The notes: generated from the letters alone by a model not told the origin. A stretch of 19,447 bases of DNA from Bacillota bacterium (GCA_023424785.1 JAFADP010000186.1:1-19447); one strand, 5' to 3'; numbered from the stretch's first letter, positions 1 to 6,001 are shown. Translations and numbers: made by a program.

Positions 1-684
1 ATGGAAGGGTATAAAGTTTTAACAATAGATATTGACCCACAAGGAAATACAACAAGTGGATTTGGATTAGATAAAAAAAGTTTAAAAAAATCGATGTATG
101 ATGTATTAACAGAAGATATAACATTAAAAGATGTAATTGTAAGAAGTGACTTGGTACAAAATCTATATATTGCACCATCAACCATGGAGCTAGCTGGTGC
201 AGAAGTTGAAATGATAGGAATAGAAAATAGAGAGTGTATATTATTAAATAAAATAAAAGAAGTTGAAGAAGAGTTTGACTATGTATTTATAGACTGCCCT
301 CCTTCTCTTGGTGTCCTAACTATAAATGCATTAACTTGTAGCAATTCAGTTCTTATACCAATTCAATGTGAATTTTATGCATTAGAGGGAGTTGGTCAAT
401 TAGTTAATACTGTTCAATTAGTTAAAAAGTCATTAAATAAAGATCTTCAAATAGAAGGAGTATTAATGACTATGTTTGATAATAGAACAAATCTTAGTAA
501 TGAGGTTTATAGTGAAGTTAAAAACTACTTTGGTGATAAAGTATATAAAAGCACTATTCCAAGAAATATAAGATTAGCAGAAGCACCAAGTTTTGGACTT
601 CCAATAATGCTATATGATGAAAAGTGCAGAGGTGCAAAATCTTATTTAGACTTTACTAAGGAATTTTTAAAAAGGCAGAAGTAG
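1..684 (+). CDS. parA: ParA/Soj chromosome-partitioning ATPase, 5' end missing
   Basis: ParA/Soj ATPase, which dimerises on the nucleoid with ATP and works with ParB-parS to segregate origins and, in Bacillus, to regulate DnaA. The window opens inside the gene: the first in-frame ATG is an internal methionine, because the deviant Walker A (KGGVGKTT type), which should lie roughly 25 residues before the DIDPQGN motif, is absent. Visible are DIDPQGN (about residues 10-16 of the visible part), the Walker B region VFIDCPPSLGVLT (about 95-107) and the C-terminal RNIRLAEAPSFG typical of Soj. 227 residues are visible against about 255 for the full family. parB follows after a 12-base gap, so the two are one operon whose promoter lies outside the window. 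Family identity is secure; the true start cannot be seen. Confidence 0.96.
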   Translation: MEGYKVLTIDIDPQGNTTSGFGLDKKSLKKSMYDVLTEDITLKDVIVRSDLVQNLYIAPSTMELAGAEVEMIGIENRECILLNKIKEVEEEFDYVFIDCPPSLGVLTINALTCSNSVLIPIQCEFYALEGVGQLVNTVQLVKKSLNKDLQIEGVLMTMFDNRTNLSNEVYSEVKNYFGDKVYKSTIPRNIRLAEAPSFGLPIMLYDEKCRGAKSYLDFTKEFLKRQK

Positions 685-696
685 GTGAGAACTTTA

Positions 697-1560
697 ATGA
701 GTAAGAAATTTGGATTAGGAAAAGGTTTAGGTGCATTAATACCAGAAACTGAAGATGAGATTAAAGAAAGTAATAATTTATTTATAGCTTTAAATAAAAT
801 AAAAAATAACGTAGAACAGCCTAGAAAGGCATTTGATAATGAGAAAATAGCTGAATTAGCAGAGTCAATAAAGACTCATGGTATAATTCAACCGCTATTA
901 GTTAAAAAAAGTAATAGTGATGAGTATATTATTGTAGCTGGTGAAAGAAGATGGCGTGCTGCAAAAATGATAGGCTTGAAGGAAGTACCTGTTATAGTTA
1001 TGGATATAGCAGAAAAGGAAATATTAGAAGTATCATTAATAGAAAATATACAAAGACAAGATTTAAATCCTATAGAAGAAGCTTTATCATATAAAAAACT
1101 ATTAACAGAATTTAATGTTACACAAGAAGAGCTAAGTAAAAGAATTGGAAAATCAAGAACTACAATAACTAATACAATGAGGCTTGTTAATTTAGATAAA
1201 AGAGTTCAACAATACTTAATTGAAGGTGTACTTTCAGAGGGCCATGGAAGAGCAATATTAGGAACAAGTGATTTGGACAAGCAATATGAAATAGCTCAAA
1301 AAGCAATTGATGAAAATTTATCCGTAAGAGAAATTGAAAGATTAATTAAATCACTAAATGAGCAAAATAATAAAAAGACTAGGACATCAAAGTTAAAGAA
1401 AGAAGATAATCCATACTATAGAGAAATAAAGGAAAAGCTACAAGAACACTTAGGAACTAAGGTGAACTTTACTACTAATAAAAATAAAGGAAAAATAGAA
1501 ATAGAATATTATTCAGAAGAAGATTTACAAAGAATATTAGATATAATGAATATAGAATAA
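697..1560 (+). CDS. parB: ParB/Spo0J parS-binding CTPase clamp protein
   Basis: ParB/Spo0J binds parS, loads as a CTP-dependent sliding clamp, recruits SMC and stimulates ParA. The N-terminal ParB/Srx CTPase fold carries the CTP-contacting GERRWRA motif (residues 82-88) and the ENIQRQDLNPIEEA segment. A helix-turn-helix follows at about 142-163 (TQEELSKRIGKSRTTITN), and the C-terminal part is the dimerisation domain. I chose ATG 697 (287 residues). It sits 8 bases after AGGTGA (683-688), whereas the GTG at 685 that would extend the frame lies inside that ribosome binding site. The gene directly follows parA, and a perfect parS site lies only 2 bases beyond its stop codon, so the locus carries its own loading site, as is common near oriC. 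Confidence 0.96.
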   Translation: MSKKFGLGKGLGALIPETEDEIKESNNLFIALNKIKNNVEQPRKAFDNEKIAELAESIKTHGIIQPLLVKKSNSDEYIIVAGERRWRAAKMIGLKEVPVIVMDIAEKEILEVSLIENIQRQDLNPIEEALSYKKLLTEFNVTQEELSKRIGKSRTTITNTMRLVNLDKRVQQYLIEGVLSEGHGRAILGTSDLDKQYEIAQKAIDENLSVREIERLIKSLNEQNNKKTRTSKLKKEDNPYYREIKEKLQEHLGTKVNFTTNKNKGKIEIEYYSEEDLQRILDIMNIE

Positions 1561-1562
1561 TA

Positions 1563-1578
1563 TGTTTCACGTGAAACA
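1563..1578. promoter_or_regulatory. parS: parS centromere site 1
   Basis: The sequence is TGTTTCACGTGAAACA, an exact match to the canonical 16-bp palindromic parS of Bacillus Spo0J; the palindrome extends one base each side (1562-1579). It lies in the 40-base gap between parB and the next gene. It is the expected ParB loading site close to the origin. Confidence 0.97.
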
Positions 1579-1600
1579 TTACTAGAAAGGATGAATTTAA

Positions 1601-2101
1601 GTGGAAAGTTTTATAAAATTTTTTGATGAATTTTCACCATATATAATAGGTGGTTTAGGTATAATAATTATTTTATTATTAATACTTGTAATAGTATTAT
1701 TTAAATCTATAAGTTCTCTTGAGAAGAGATATAGAAAATTTATGCGTGGTACAAATGGTAAGAATATTGAAGATATTATATTAAAGCAACTTGATAATAT
1801 TGAAGCTGCAAACAATAATTCAAGTAATGCATTAGAAGAATGTAATAAGATAAATGAAAAGCTTAAAGGATGTGTACAAAAGGTTGCTATTATGAGATAT
1901 AAGGCATTTGAAGATGTAGGAAGTGATTTGAGTTTTTCTATAGCAATATTAGATGATAATTCTGATGGTATAATATTAACAGGAATATATGGTAGAGAAG
2001 ATAGTACAACATATGCAAAGCCTATTGATAAGGGAATTTCAAGATATGATCTATCAGAAGAAGAAATTCATGTATTAAATGAAGCTATAAATAAAAAATG
2101 A
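1601..2101 (+). CDS. DUF4446 family membrane-anchored protein
   Basis: This matches the DUF4446 family, commonly found just downstream of parAB in clostridia; its function is unknown. The 166-residue protein has one strongly hydrophobic N-terminal helix (about residues 15-35), then a basic and probably coiled-coil stretch (SLEKRYRKFMRG ... CNKINEKLKG), then a compact soluble domain with VQKVAIMRYKAFEDVGSDLSF, LDDNSDGIILTGIYGREDS and YAKPIDKG, the most family-typical segments. It is probably anchored in the membrane with the C-terminal domain in the cytoplasm. Start: GTG 1601, about 10 bases after AAGG (1587-1590). An ATG at 1591 is out of frame and abuts that ribosome binding site. The stop codon lies inside the following terminator stem. 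It is likely the last gene of the parAB transcript, so a role near segregation is possible but only inferred. Confidence 0.85.
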   Translation: MESFIKFFDEFSPYIIGGLGIIIILLLILVIVLFKSISSLEKRYRKFMRGTNGKNIEDIILKQLDNIEAANNNSSNALEECNKINEKLKGCVQKVAIMRYKAFEDVGSDLSFSIAILDDNSDGIILTGIYGREDSTTYAKPIDKGISRYDLSEEEIHVLNEAINKK

Positions 2102-2125
2102 TGTGGATATCCACATCATTTTTTT
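2093..2125. terminator. Bidirectional rho-independent terminator (parAB operon / yyaC)
   Basis: A perfect palindrome, ATGATGTGGAT followed by its reverse complement (2098-2119), is flanked by six A on the left and a T run on the right. It can therefore terminate both the rightward DUF4446 transcript and the leftward yyaC transcript. The stop codons of both genes (2099-2101 and 2116-2118) lie within the stem. Confidence 0.88.
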
Positions 2126-2685
2126 ATATCTAATAATTTTTTCTTTGAATTGTTGATTATAAAAGAAGAAATACCCTTTGAAATTATATCTGCTAAATTC
2201 ATAACTGTATATAATCTTGTATTTTGTAAAATTATAAATTCTGATTCTCCTACTATATTAACTACTCCTACTATTCTAATATCACCTATCGGGTTAAGTT
2301 GCTTATTTAATGCCGCCCCAGGATAAAGAGGTTTCTCTTCAATAATTATTTTTCCTACGTTTTTAGGCGAGCCTAAGCATGAATCTATAGCTACTATAAA
2401 TGGATTAGTAAAATTAGATATAATCCTATTTCTAACCTTATCCAAGTTGATTGAATGTATAGGATTTTCTAAAGAACCATAAATATAAAAGTTATTATAT
2501 TTAATAGATTTTAATTTATAACCAACTAGTGGACCTAGTGAATCACCAGATGAGCGATCAGTACCTATACACAAGAAAATTATAGGGCGTTTATTTTCTA
2601 TTATGTCTTTTAAGTGAATAGAGAGATATTTTTCTACCTCATTATGTGCACCTGGATAAAATGAATCAATAGATATAGAATTCAT
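2116..2685 (-). CDS. yyaC: YyaC, GPR-related putative spore protease
   Basis: YyaC is a sporulation protein of endospore formers related in fold to the germination protease GPR; its substrate is not established. The family signature CIGTDRSSGDSLGPLVG (residues 39-55, with D43 and D48) and AIDSCLGSP are clear, and 189 residues is the normal length. Start ATG at 2685 follows a very strong AAGGAGGAG (complement of about 2691-2699). It lies 53 bases downstream of the aminotransferase gene on the same strand and has a sporulation-sigma-like promoter of its own in that gap (2707-2736). In Bacillus yyaC also sits next to spo0J, so synteny supports the call. The last codons form one arm of the shared terminator. 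Confidence 0.93.
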   Translation of the reverse strand: MNSISIDSFYPGAHNEVEKYLSIHLKDIIENKRPIIFLCIGTDRSSGDSLGPLVGYKLKSIKYNNFYIYGSLENPIHSINLDKVRNRIISNFTNPFIVAIDSCLGSPKNVGKIIIEEKPLYPGAALNKQLNPIGDIRIVGVVNIVGESEFIILQNTRLYTVMNLADIISKGISSFIINNSKKKLLDIKK

Positions 2686-2706
2686 AAAAACTCCTCCTTC
2701 TATTAA

Positions 2707-2736
2707 TAGTATTTACCAATTGTAAGGAGCTTATAC
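2707..2736 (-). promoter_or_regulatory. Candidate sigma-G/sigma-F-type promoter for yyaC
   Basis: On the minus strand GTATA (2736-2732) is followed by an 18-base spacer and AATACTA (2713-2707). The Bacillus sigma-G consensus is about GHATR, N18, CATNHTA, so only the first base of the -10 differs. The sigma-F-like GGTAAATAC overlaps the same -10 region. Transcription would start near 2700, giving a very short leader that still contains the ribosome binding site. It fits a forespore gene, but it is a pattern match in A/T-rich DNA. Confidence 0.5.
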
Positions 2737-2738
2737 AC

Positions 2739-3884
2739 TTATATAAAGTTTTTATGAATATTATTTATAACAGAAAGAGTATAGTCTATTTCTTCAAGAG
2801 TATTAAATTTACTAATACTAAGTCTAACAGTTCCCTTAGGAAATGTATTTATTGATTTATGTGCCATAGGAGCACAGTGTAAACCACATCTTGTTTTAAT
2901 TCCATTTTCATCTAAATAAAATCCTAGTTCAGAAGGATCTAAGTCACTATAGTTAAATGATACACATGTTGTTGAGTCATAATATGATCCATAAACAGAA
3001 ACATTATCTATATTCATTAATCCTTCATATAATTTATTTCTAAGGAAACTATTACTTTCTGTAATAGTACTTAATCCTATAGAATTAATATACTTGATAG
3101 CTTCAGATAAACCTATTATTCCAGGCATATTTAACGTACCACATTCAAATTTATCTGGCAAAAAATCTGGTTGTGTTAATGAGTGAGAAAGACTACCAGT
3201 TCCCCCACTCATAAAAGGCTTACAAATTTTATTTAATTTATCATCAATTATAAACCCCCCAATGCCTTGAGGACCTAGCAAGCTTTTATGTCCAGTAAAT
3301 GCTATTGCATTTGCATTTAACTCTTTAAAGTCTACATTAATACTTCCAGCAGATTGTGCAGAATCGATGATAAAAAATATATTATGTTTTTTGCATAATT
3401 CCCCGATTAATTTTAATGGTTGAATAGAACCTGTTACATTAGATGCATGAGATAGTATAATAGCTTTAGTGTTGTTGCGAATAAGCTTTTCTACATCATC
3501 TACAGATATAAATCCTTGTTCAGAAGCTTGAACAAAATCAATTTGTGTACCTAAGGAAGAAAGTTCAGTTAAAGGGCGTAAGACAGAGTTATGCTCCATT
3601 GTTGATGATATAACATGGTCATCAGGATTTACGATTCCTTTAATTAATATATTTAATGAAGTAGTTATATTATTAGTAAATATAACATTTTCAGGTTTAT
3701 CAAAGTTAAAAAAGTTTGCAATATTAATTCTAGCATTTAATAAACATCTACTGCTCTCTAGTGAGTTTGAGTAGTTTGATCTATTAGCATTACCACCAAT
3801 ATTAATTAAATAATTATAAATTGAATCAGCTACAACTTTAGGTTTTGGAAAAGTTGTACTAGCATTATCTAAGTATATTTCCAT
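2739..3884 (-). CDS. Class V aminotransferase, cysteine-desulfurase-like (EF2568-type)
   Basis: A PLP-dependent fold-type I enzyme of the aminotransferase class V/NifS-SufS superfamily. Its probable reaction is cysteine (or selenocysteine) to alanine plus enzyme-bound persulfide. Visible are YLDNASTTFPKP at the N-terminus, STMEHNSVLRPL, the cofactor aspartate in FIIDSAQSAG, the Schiff-base lysine in GHKSLLGPQG (K200) and RCGLHCAP, whose second cysteine (C337) aligns with the catalytic loop cysteine of SufS. Start: ATG 3884, 8 bases after GAGAGGTG (complement of about 3893-3900), giving 381 residues. A longer frame to 3989 would only translate the A/T-rich leader and the parS site (NVSRETF). 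It is divergent from a DUF3343 gene; such aminotransferases and DUF3343 proteins recur together in selenium/sulfur gene sets. Substrate not proven. Confidence 0.87.
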   Translation of the reverse strand: MEIYLDNASTTFPKPKVVADSIYNYLINIGGNANRSNYSNSLESSRCLLNARINIANFFNFDKPENVIFTNNITTSLNILIKGIVNPDDHVISSTMEHNSVLRPLTELSSLGTQIDFVQASEQGFISVDDVEKLIRNNTKAIILSHASNVTGSIQPLKLIGELCKKHNIFFIIDSAQSAGSINVDFKELNANAIAFTGHKSLLGPQGIGGFIIDDKLNKICKPFMSGGTGSLSHSLTQPDFLPDKFECGTLNMPGIIGLSEAIKYINSIGLSTITESNSFLRNKLYEGLMNIDNVSVYGSYYDSTTCVSFNYSDLDPSELGFYLDENGIKTRCGLHCAPMAHKSINTFPKGTVRLSISKFNTLEEIDYTLSVINNIHKNFI

Positions 3885-3962
3885 AAAATATGCACCTCTC
3901 AAATAAATATAATTAATTATAAAATAAAAAATAAAAAAAATCACTAAAGTAATACTATAAAA

Positions 3963-3978
3963 TGTTTCACGTGAAACA
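3963..3978. promoter_or_regulatory. parS: parS centromere site 2
   Basis: A second exact TGTTTCACGTGAAACA; the palindrome extends to 22 bp (3960-3981). It lies 2.4 kb from the first site, in the untranslated region upstream of the aminotransferase gene (79 bases before its start) and within the divergent intergenic region. Confidence 0.96.
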
Positions 3979-4048
3979 TTTGCAATCAAAATGAAAATTA
4001 ATTACATAAATTTAAATATTATGAATAAAAACCAAACAAATGAATTTA

Positions 4049-4075
4049 AATTATAACATTTACAATGTTATAATT
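4049..4075. repeat. Inverted repeat with 12-bp arms in a divergent intergenic region (possible operator)
   Basis: AATTATAACATT (4049-4060), a three-base spacer TAC, and AATGTTATAATT (4064-4075) form perfect arms. No T run follows and no gene ends nearby, so this is not a terminator. It lies between the divergent aminotransferase and DUF3343 genes, a typical place for an operator. I do not recognise the motif as the site of a known regulator. Confidence 0.55.
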
Positions 4076-4081
4076 ATGAAA

Positions 4082-4110
4082 TTAACTTTATAAAAAAATT
4101 AAATTATATA
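4082..4110 (+). promoter_or_regulatory. Possible promoter for the DUF3343/DUF951 genes
   Basis: TTAACT (4082-4087), a 17-base spacer and TATATA (4105-4110), with an overlapping TATAAT at 4109-4114. It stands just right of the inverted repeat and 47 bases before the GTG start. The surroundings are so A/T-rich that chance matches are likely. Confidence 0.3.
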
Positions 4111-4156
4111 TAATATAAATATAAGAATACAAGAAATAATAAGGAGGAAAAATTAG

Positions 4157-4396
4157 GTGACTTATTTTATTGTTGTGTATAAAAGTACATTTGATGCAAT
4201 GGAGGCTGAAAGAATTCTTAATGAGAAAGGATATGATTTTAAAATAATGCCTACTCCTACTTCTATAACTCAAAGTTGCGGTATTTGTACAAGATTTGTT
4301 AGTGAAGATGATATAAGTTCAATAATAGAAGGTAATATAATAGAATATAAAAATATATTTAAAAAAGAAGAGAATGGTTTTATATTAATAAAATAA
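4157..4396 (+). CDS. DUF3343 family protein (putative Se/S carrier-like)
   Basis: A small 79-residue protein of the DUF3343 family, described as putative selenium/sulfur carrier-like. The typical opening YFIVVYKSTFDAMEAERIL and the central MPTPTSITQSCGICTRF are present; C41 and C44 (CGIC) are the candidate persulfide- or metal-binding cysteines. Start: GTG 4157, about 9 bases after a strong AAGGAGG (4141-4147); no ATG is available nearby. It is divergent from the cysteine-desulfurase-like gene, which could hand sulfur or selenium to these cysteines; that is inference from family associations and placement. It is followed after 36 bases by DUF951, with no terminator between them. Confidence 0.85.
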   Translation: MTYFIVVYKSTFDAMEAERILNEKGYDFKIMPTPTSITQSCGICTRFVSEDDISSIIEGNIIEYKNIFKKEENGFILIK

Positions 4397-4432
4397 ATAC
4401 ATATAATTAATTAAGAGAAGGGGGAAATAGAT

Positions 4433-4624
4433 GTGATCGAAGCATTTAATTTAGGAGATATAGTTCAAATGAAAAAGCAACATCCTTGTGGCGAATGTAA
4501 TTTTGAAGTTATAAGAGTAGGTGCAGATATAAAAATAAAATGTGTAGGATGCGGAAGAATTGTGATGATTCCTAGATCAAAGTTTGTAAAGGGAGCAAAA
4601 AAAGTAGTAAAATCTGCTGAATAA
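4433..4624 (+). CDS. DUF951 small zinc-ribbon-like protein
   Basis: A 63-residue DUF951 protein of unknown function, frequently found near rpsF in Firmicutes. The pattern HPCGECNFEVIRVGADIKIKC followed by VGCGR gives cysteines 19, 22, 37 and 40 in a CxxC-x14-CxxC arrangement, suggesting a zinc ribbon. IMIPRSKF-type sequence and a basic tail (KGAKKVVK) suggest nucleic-acid or ribosome contact, which is inference. Start: GTG 4433 after GGGGG (4420-4424). Two bases upstream an out-of-frame ATG is followed at once by TGA (ATGTGA), so the only in-frame start is GTG. The promoter for rpsF begins 8 bases after its stop codon. Confidence 0.86.
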   Translation: MIEAFNLGDIVQMKKQHPCGECNFEVIRVGADIKIKCVGCGRIVMIPRSKFVKGAKKVVKSAE

Positions 4625-4631
4625 AAAAAAC

Positions 4632-4660
4632 TTGATAAAAATAGTGAGGAATGATAAAAT
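4632..4660 (+). promoter_or_regulatory. Promoter of the rpsF-ssb-rpsR operon
   Basis: TTGATA (4632-4637), a 17-base spacer and TAAAAT (4655-4660), with TG at 4652-4653 giving an extended -10. Transcription would start near 4667, right at the 5' edge of the structured rpsF leader. Confidence 0.72.
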
Positions 4661-4672
4661 AAGTAATTGAAA

Positions 4673-4717
4673 TCCCTGCTGTACAAAGTGCAGCCGTTAG
4701 TCCGAGGGGAGGAGGTG
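4673..4717 (+). ncRNA. Ribosomal S6:S18 leader RNA (rpsF autoregulatory element)
   Basis: GCTGTAC (4678-4684) pairs with GTGCAGC (4688-4694) around an AAA loop. An outer helix pairs TCCCT (4673-4677) with AGGGG (4705-4709). Between them on the 3' side is a bulge (4695-4704) rich in CCG (CCG at 4694-4696 and 4702-4704). This matches the published S6:S18-binding leader, which mimics the 16S rRNA site of these proteins. The outer helix uses bases directly next to and overlapping the GGGGAGGAGG Shine-Dalgarno, so bound S6:S18 should block rpsF translation. The motif name comes from recognition of the layout; the folding is by eye. Confidence 0.75.
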
Positions 4718-4723
4718 AATTAG

Positions 4724-5011
4724 ATGAAAAAGTACGAAACTATATTCATACTACATCCATCACTAGATGAAGAAGCTGTTAATGCAAACATCGAAAAGTT
4801 TAAGGGTGTAATAGAAAATGGTGGCGGAAGCGTTGAAAATGTTGATTTCTGGGGTAAGAGAAAGCTTGCTTATGAAATAGCTAAAGTAAACGAAGGTTAC
4901 TATACATTAGTTAACTTCACTGCTACTGCTGAATTACCAAGCGAATTAGATAGAGTATTTAGAATTACTGATGGAGTAATAAGACACATCATCGTTAGAG
5001 AAGAAGCTTAG
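4724..5011 (+). CDS. rpsF: 30S ribosomal protein S6
   Basis: Ribosomal protein S6, which pairs with S18 on the 30S platform. The sequence is typical throughout 95 residues: MKKYETIFILHPSLDEEA at the start, GGSVENVDFWGKRKLAYEI in the middle and VFRITDGVIRHIIVR at the end. Start: ATG 4724 after GGAGGAGG (4707-4715). It opens the rpsF-ssb-rpsR operon, with ssb starting 11 bases after its stop; that stop codon overlaps the ssb ribosome binding site. Regulation is probably by feedback of the S6:S18 dimer on the leader at 4673-4717. The short C-terminus, lacking the long acidic tail of E. coli S6, is normal for Firmicutes. Confidence 0.98.
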   Translation: MKKYETIFILHPSLDEEAVNANIEKFKGVIENGGGSVENVDFWGKRKLAYEIAKVNEGYYTLVNFTATAELPSELDRVFRITDGVIRHIIVREEA

Positions 5012-5022
5012 GAGGTATTGAG

Positions 5023-5472
5023 ATGAATAAAGTTGTTCTTGTAGGAAGACTTACAAAAGATCCTGAATTAAGATTTGCAGCTGGAAGCGGTGCAGCCGTA
5101 TGTAGATTTACAGTAGCTGTAAATAGACAATTCAAAAAGGATGAGACTGATTTTATTAATTGCGTAGCTTTTGGAAAAACAGCAGAAACAATAGCTCAAT
5201 ATCTTACTAAAGGCAGAGAAATAGCTGTATCAGGTAGCATTAGAACTGGAAGTTATGATGCACAAGATGGAACAAAAAGATATACTACAGATGTAGCTGT
5301 AGATTCATTTGATTTCATTGGTTCTGGAAATGGCGGTTCTGCTAGAGGTAATAGCGATCCATTTAACAATGATTTTAATTCTAATTATTCAGGGCAATCC
5401 AATGATAGATTTGGTGGAGATAGCTTTAATGATGATATAACACCAGTCGATGATGGAGATATGCCATTCTAA
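5023..5472 (+). CDS. ssb: Single-stranded DNA-binding protein SSB
   Basis: Single-stranded DNA-binding protein that coats the lagging-strand template and recruits replication and repair partners. The OB fold spans about residues 1-108 (MNKVVLVGRLTKDPELR, FINCVAFGKTAETIAQYLTKG, REIAVSGSIRTGSYDAQDGTKRY). A Gly/Asn/Ser-rich disordered linker follows, and the acidic partner-binding tail DDGDMPF ends the 149-residue protein, so this is the essential full-length form. Start: ATG 5023 after AGGAGGT (5010-5016). The position between rpsF and rpsR is conserved in Firmicutes and couples SSB supply to ribosomal protein transcription. Confidence 0.98.
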   Translation: MNKVVLVGRLTKDPELRFAAGSGAAVCRFTVAVNRQFKKDETDFINCVAFGKTAETIAQYLTKGREIAVSGSIRTGSYDAQDGTKRYTTDVAVDSFDFIGSGNGGSARGNSDPFNNDFNSNYSGQSNDRFGGDSFNDDITPVDDGDMPF

Positions 5473-5497
5473 ATTTCAAGGTAAGGAGGGAAATATA

Positions 5498-5743
5498 GTG
5501 AAAGATTCAAGAAGACCAAACGGAAAGATTAGAAGATCTAAAAGAAAAGTATGTGCTTTCTGTTCAGATAAAGCTGAAAATATAGATTACAAAGATATAG
5601 CTAAGTTAAGAAAGTATGTTACAGAAAGAGGAAAGATACTTCCAAGAAGAATTTCTGGAACATGTGCTAAGCACCAAAGAGAATTAACTTCATCTATAAA
5701 GAGAGCAAGAAACATAGCATTATTACCATTCACAACTGAGTAA
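5498..5743 (+). CDS. rpsR: 30S ribosomal protein S18, zinc-binding (C+) form
   Basis: Ribosomal protein S18, partner of S6. The core YKDIAKLRKYVTERGKILPRRISGTCAKHQR and the end RARNIALLPF are diagnostic. Cysteines 19 and 22 (CAFC) with C56 and H59 (CAKH) form a CxxC/CxxH set, marking the zinc-binding C+ version of the protein. Start: GTG 5498, 7 bases after AAGGAGGG (5483-5490), giving 81 residues. A longer frame from ATG 5450 would overlap the end of ssb and lacks a comparable ribosome binding site. It is the last gene of the operon; a strong terminator starts 14 bases after its stop. Confidence 0.97.
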   Translation: MKDSRRPNGKIRRSKRKVCAFCSDKAENIDYKDIAKLRKYVTERGKILPRRISGTCAKHQRELTSSIKRARNIALLPFTTE

Positions 5744-5757
5744 TATGTTATAAATAG

Positions 5758-5790
5758 GAGTAACGATATAGTCGTTACTCTATTTTTTTT
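5758..5790 (+). terminator. Rho-independent terminator of rpsF-ssb-rpsR
   Basis: GAGTAACGA (5758-5766), loop TATAG, TCGTTACTC (5772-5780), then TA and eight T. A 9-bp perfect stem and a long U tract make a strong terminator. Confidence 0.92.
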
Positions 5791-6001
5791 ATAGGTATAC
5801 TTTTGTATACATTTACTTTTATTTATGTAATATAATAAGTGTTAAGGAACTCTAATTTATTCTTATATTATTAATTTATTATATAAGAAAATAACATTTA
5901 TAAAAGACAATAATTAAATGGGAAAAATTTACTTATCTTTAGTTGCAATAATACATAAAAGAACTTACAATATATATATAGGAAAGATAGGGGTGAATTC
6001 T
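5791..6001. other. A/T-rich intergenic region upstream of the MazG-like gene
   Basis: About 210 bases with no supported gene. It contains two GTATAC hexamers four bases apart (5795-5800 and 5805-5810) that could pair as a small hairpin, and a TATAAT at 5831-5836 without a convincing -35 at the right distance. A frame running from 5918 into the next gene has no ribosome binding site. The promoter for the gdpP-dnaB gene string should lie here, but I cannot place it firmly. Confidence 0.5.

Noticed and set aside
3885..3989. 35-residue hydrophobic N-terminal extension of the aminotransferase (apparent membrane anchor)
   Set aside because: It translates the A/T-rich leader and the parS site; the ATG at 3884 has a strong ribosome binding site and matches the family N-terminus.
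5805..5836. Sigma-A promoter TTGTAT (5803) with TATAAT (5831) for the MazG-like/gdpP genes
   Set aside because: The spacer would be 22 bases, too long; no alternative -35 is convincing.
5918..6001. 28-residue N-terminal extension of the MazG-like protein
   Set aside because: No ribosome binding site at 5918; AGGGGTG lies at the right distance from ATG 6002, where family similarity begins.
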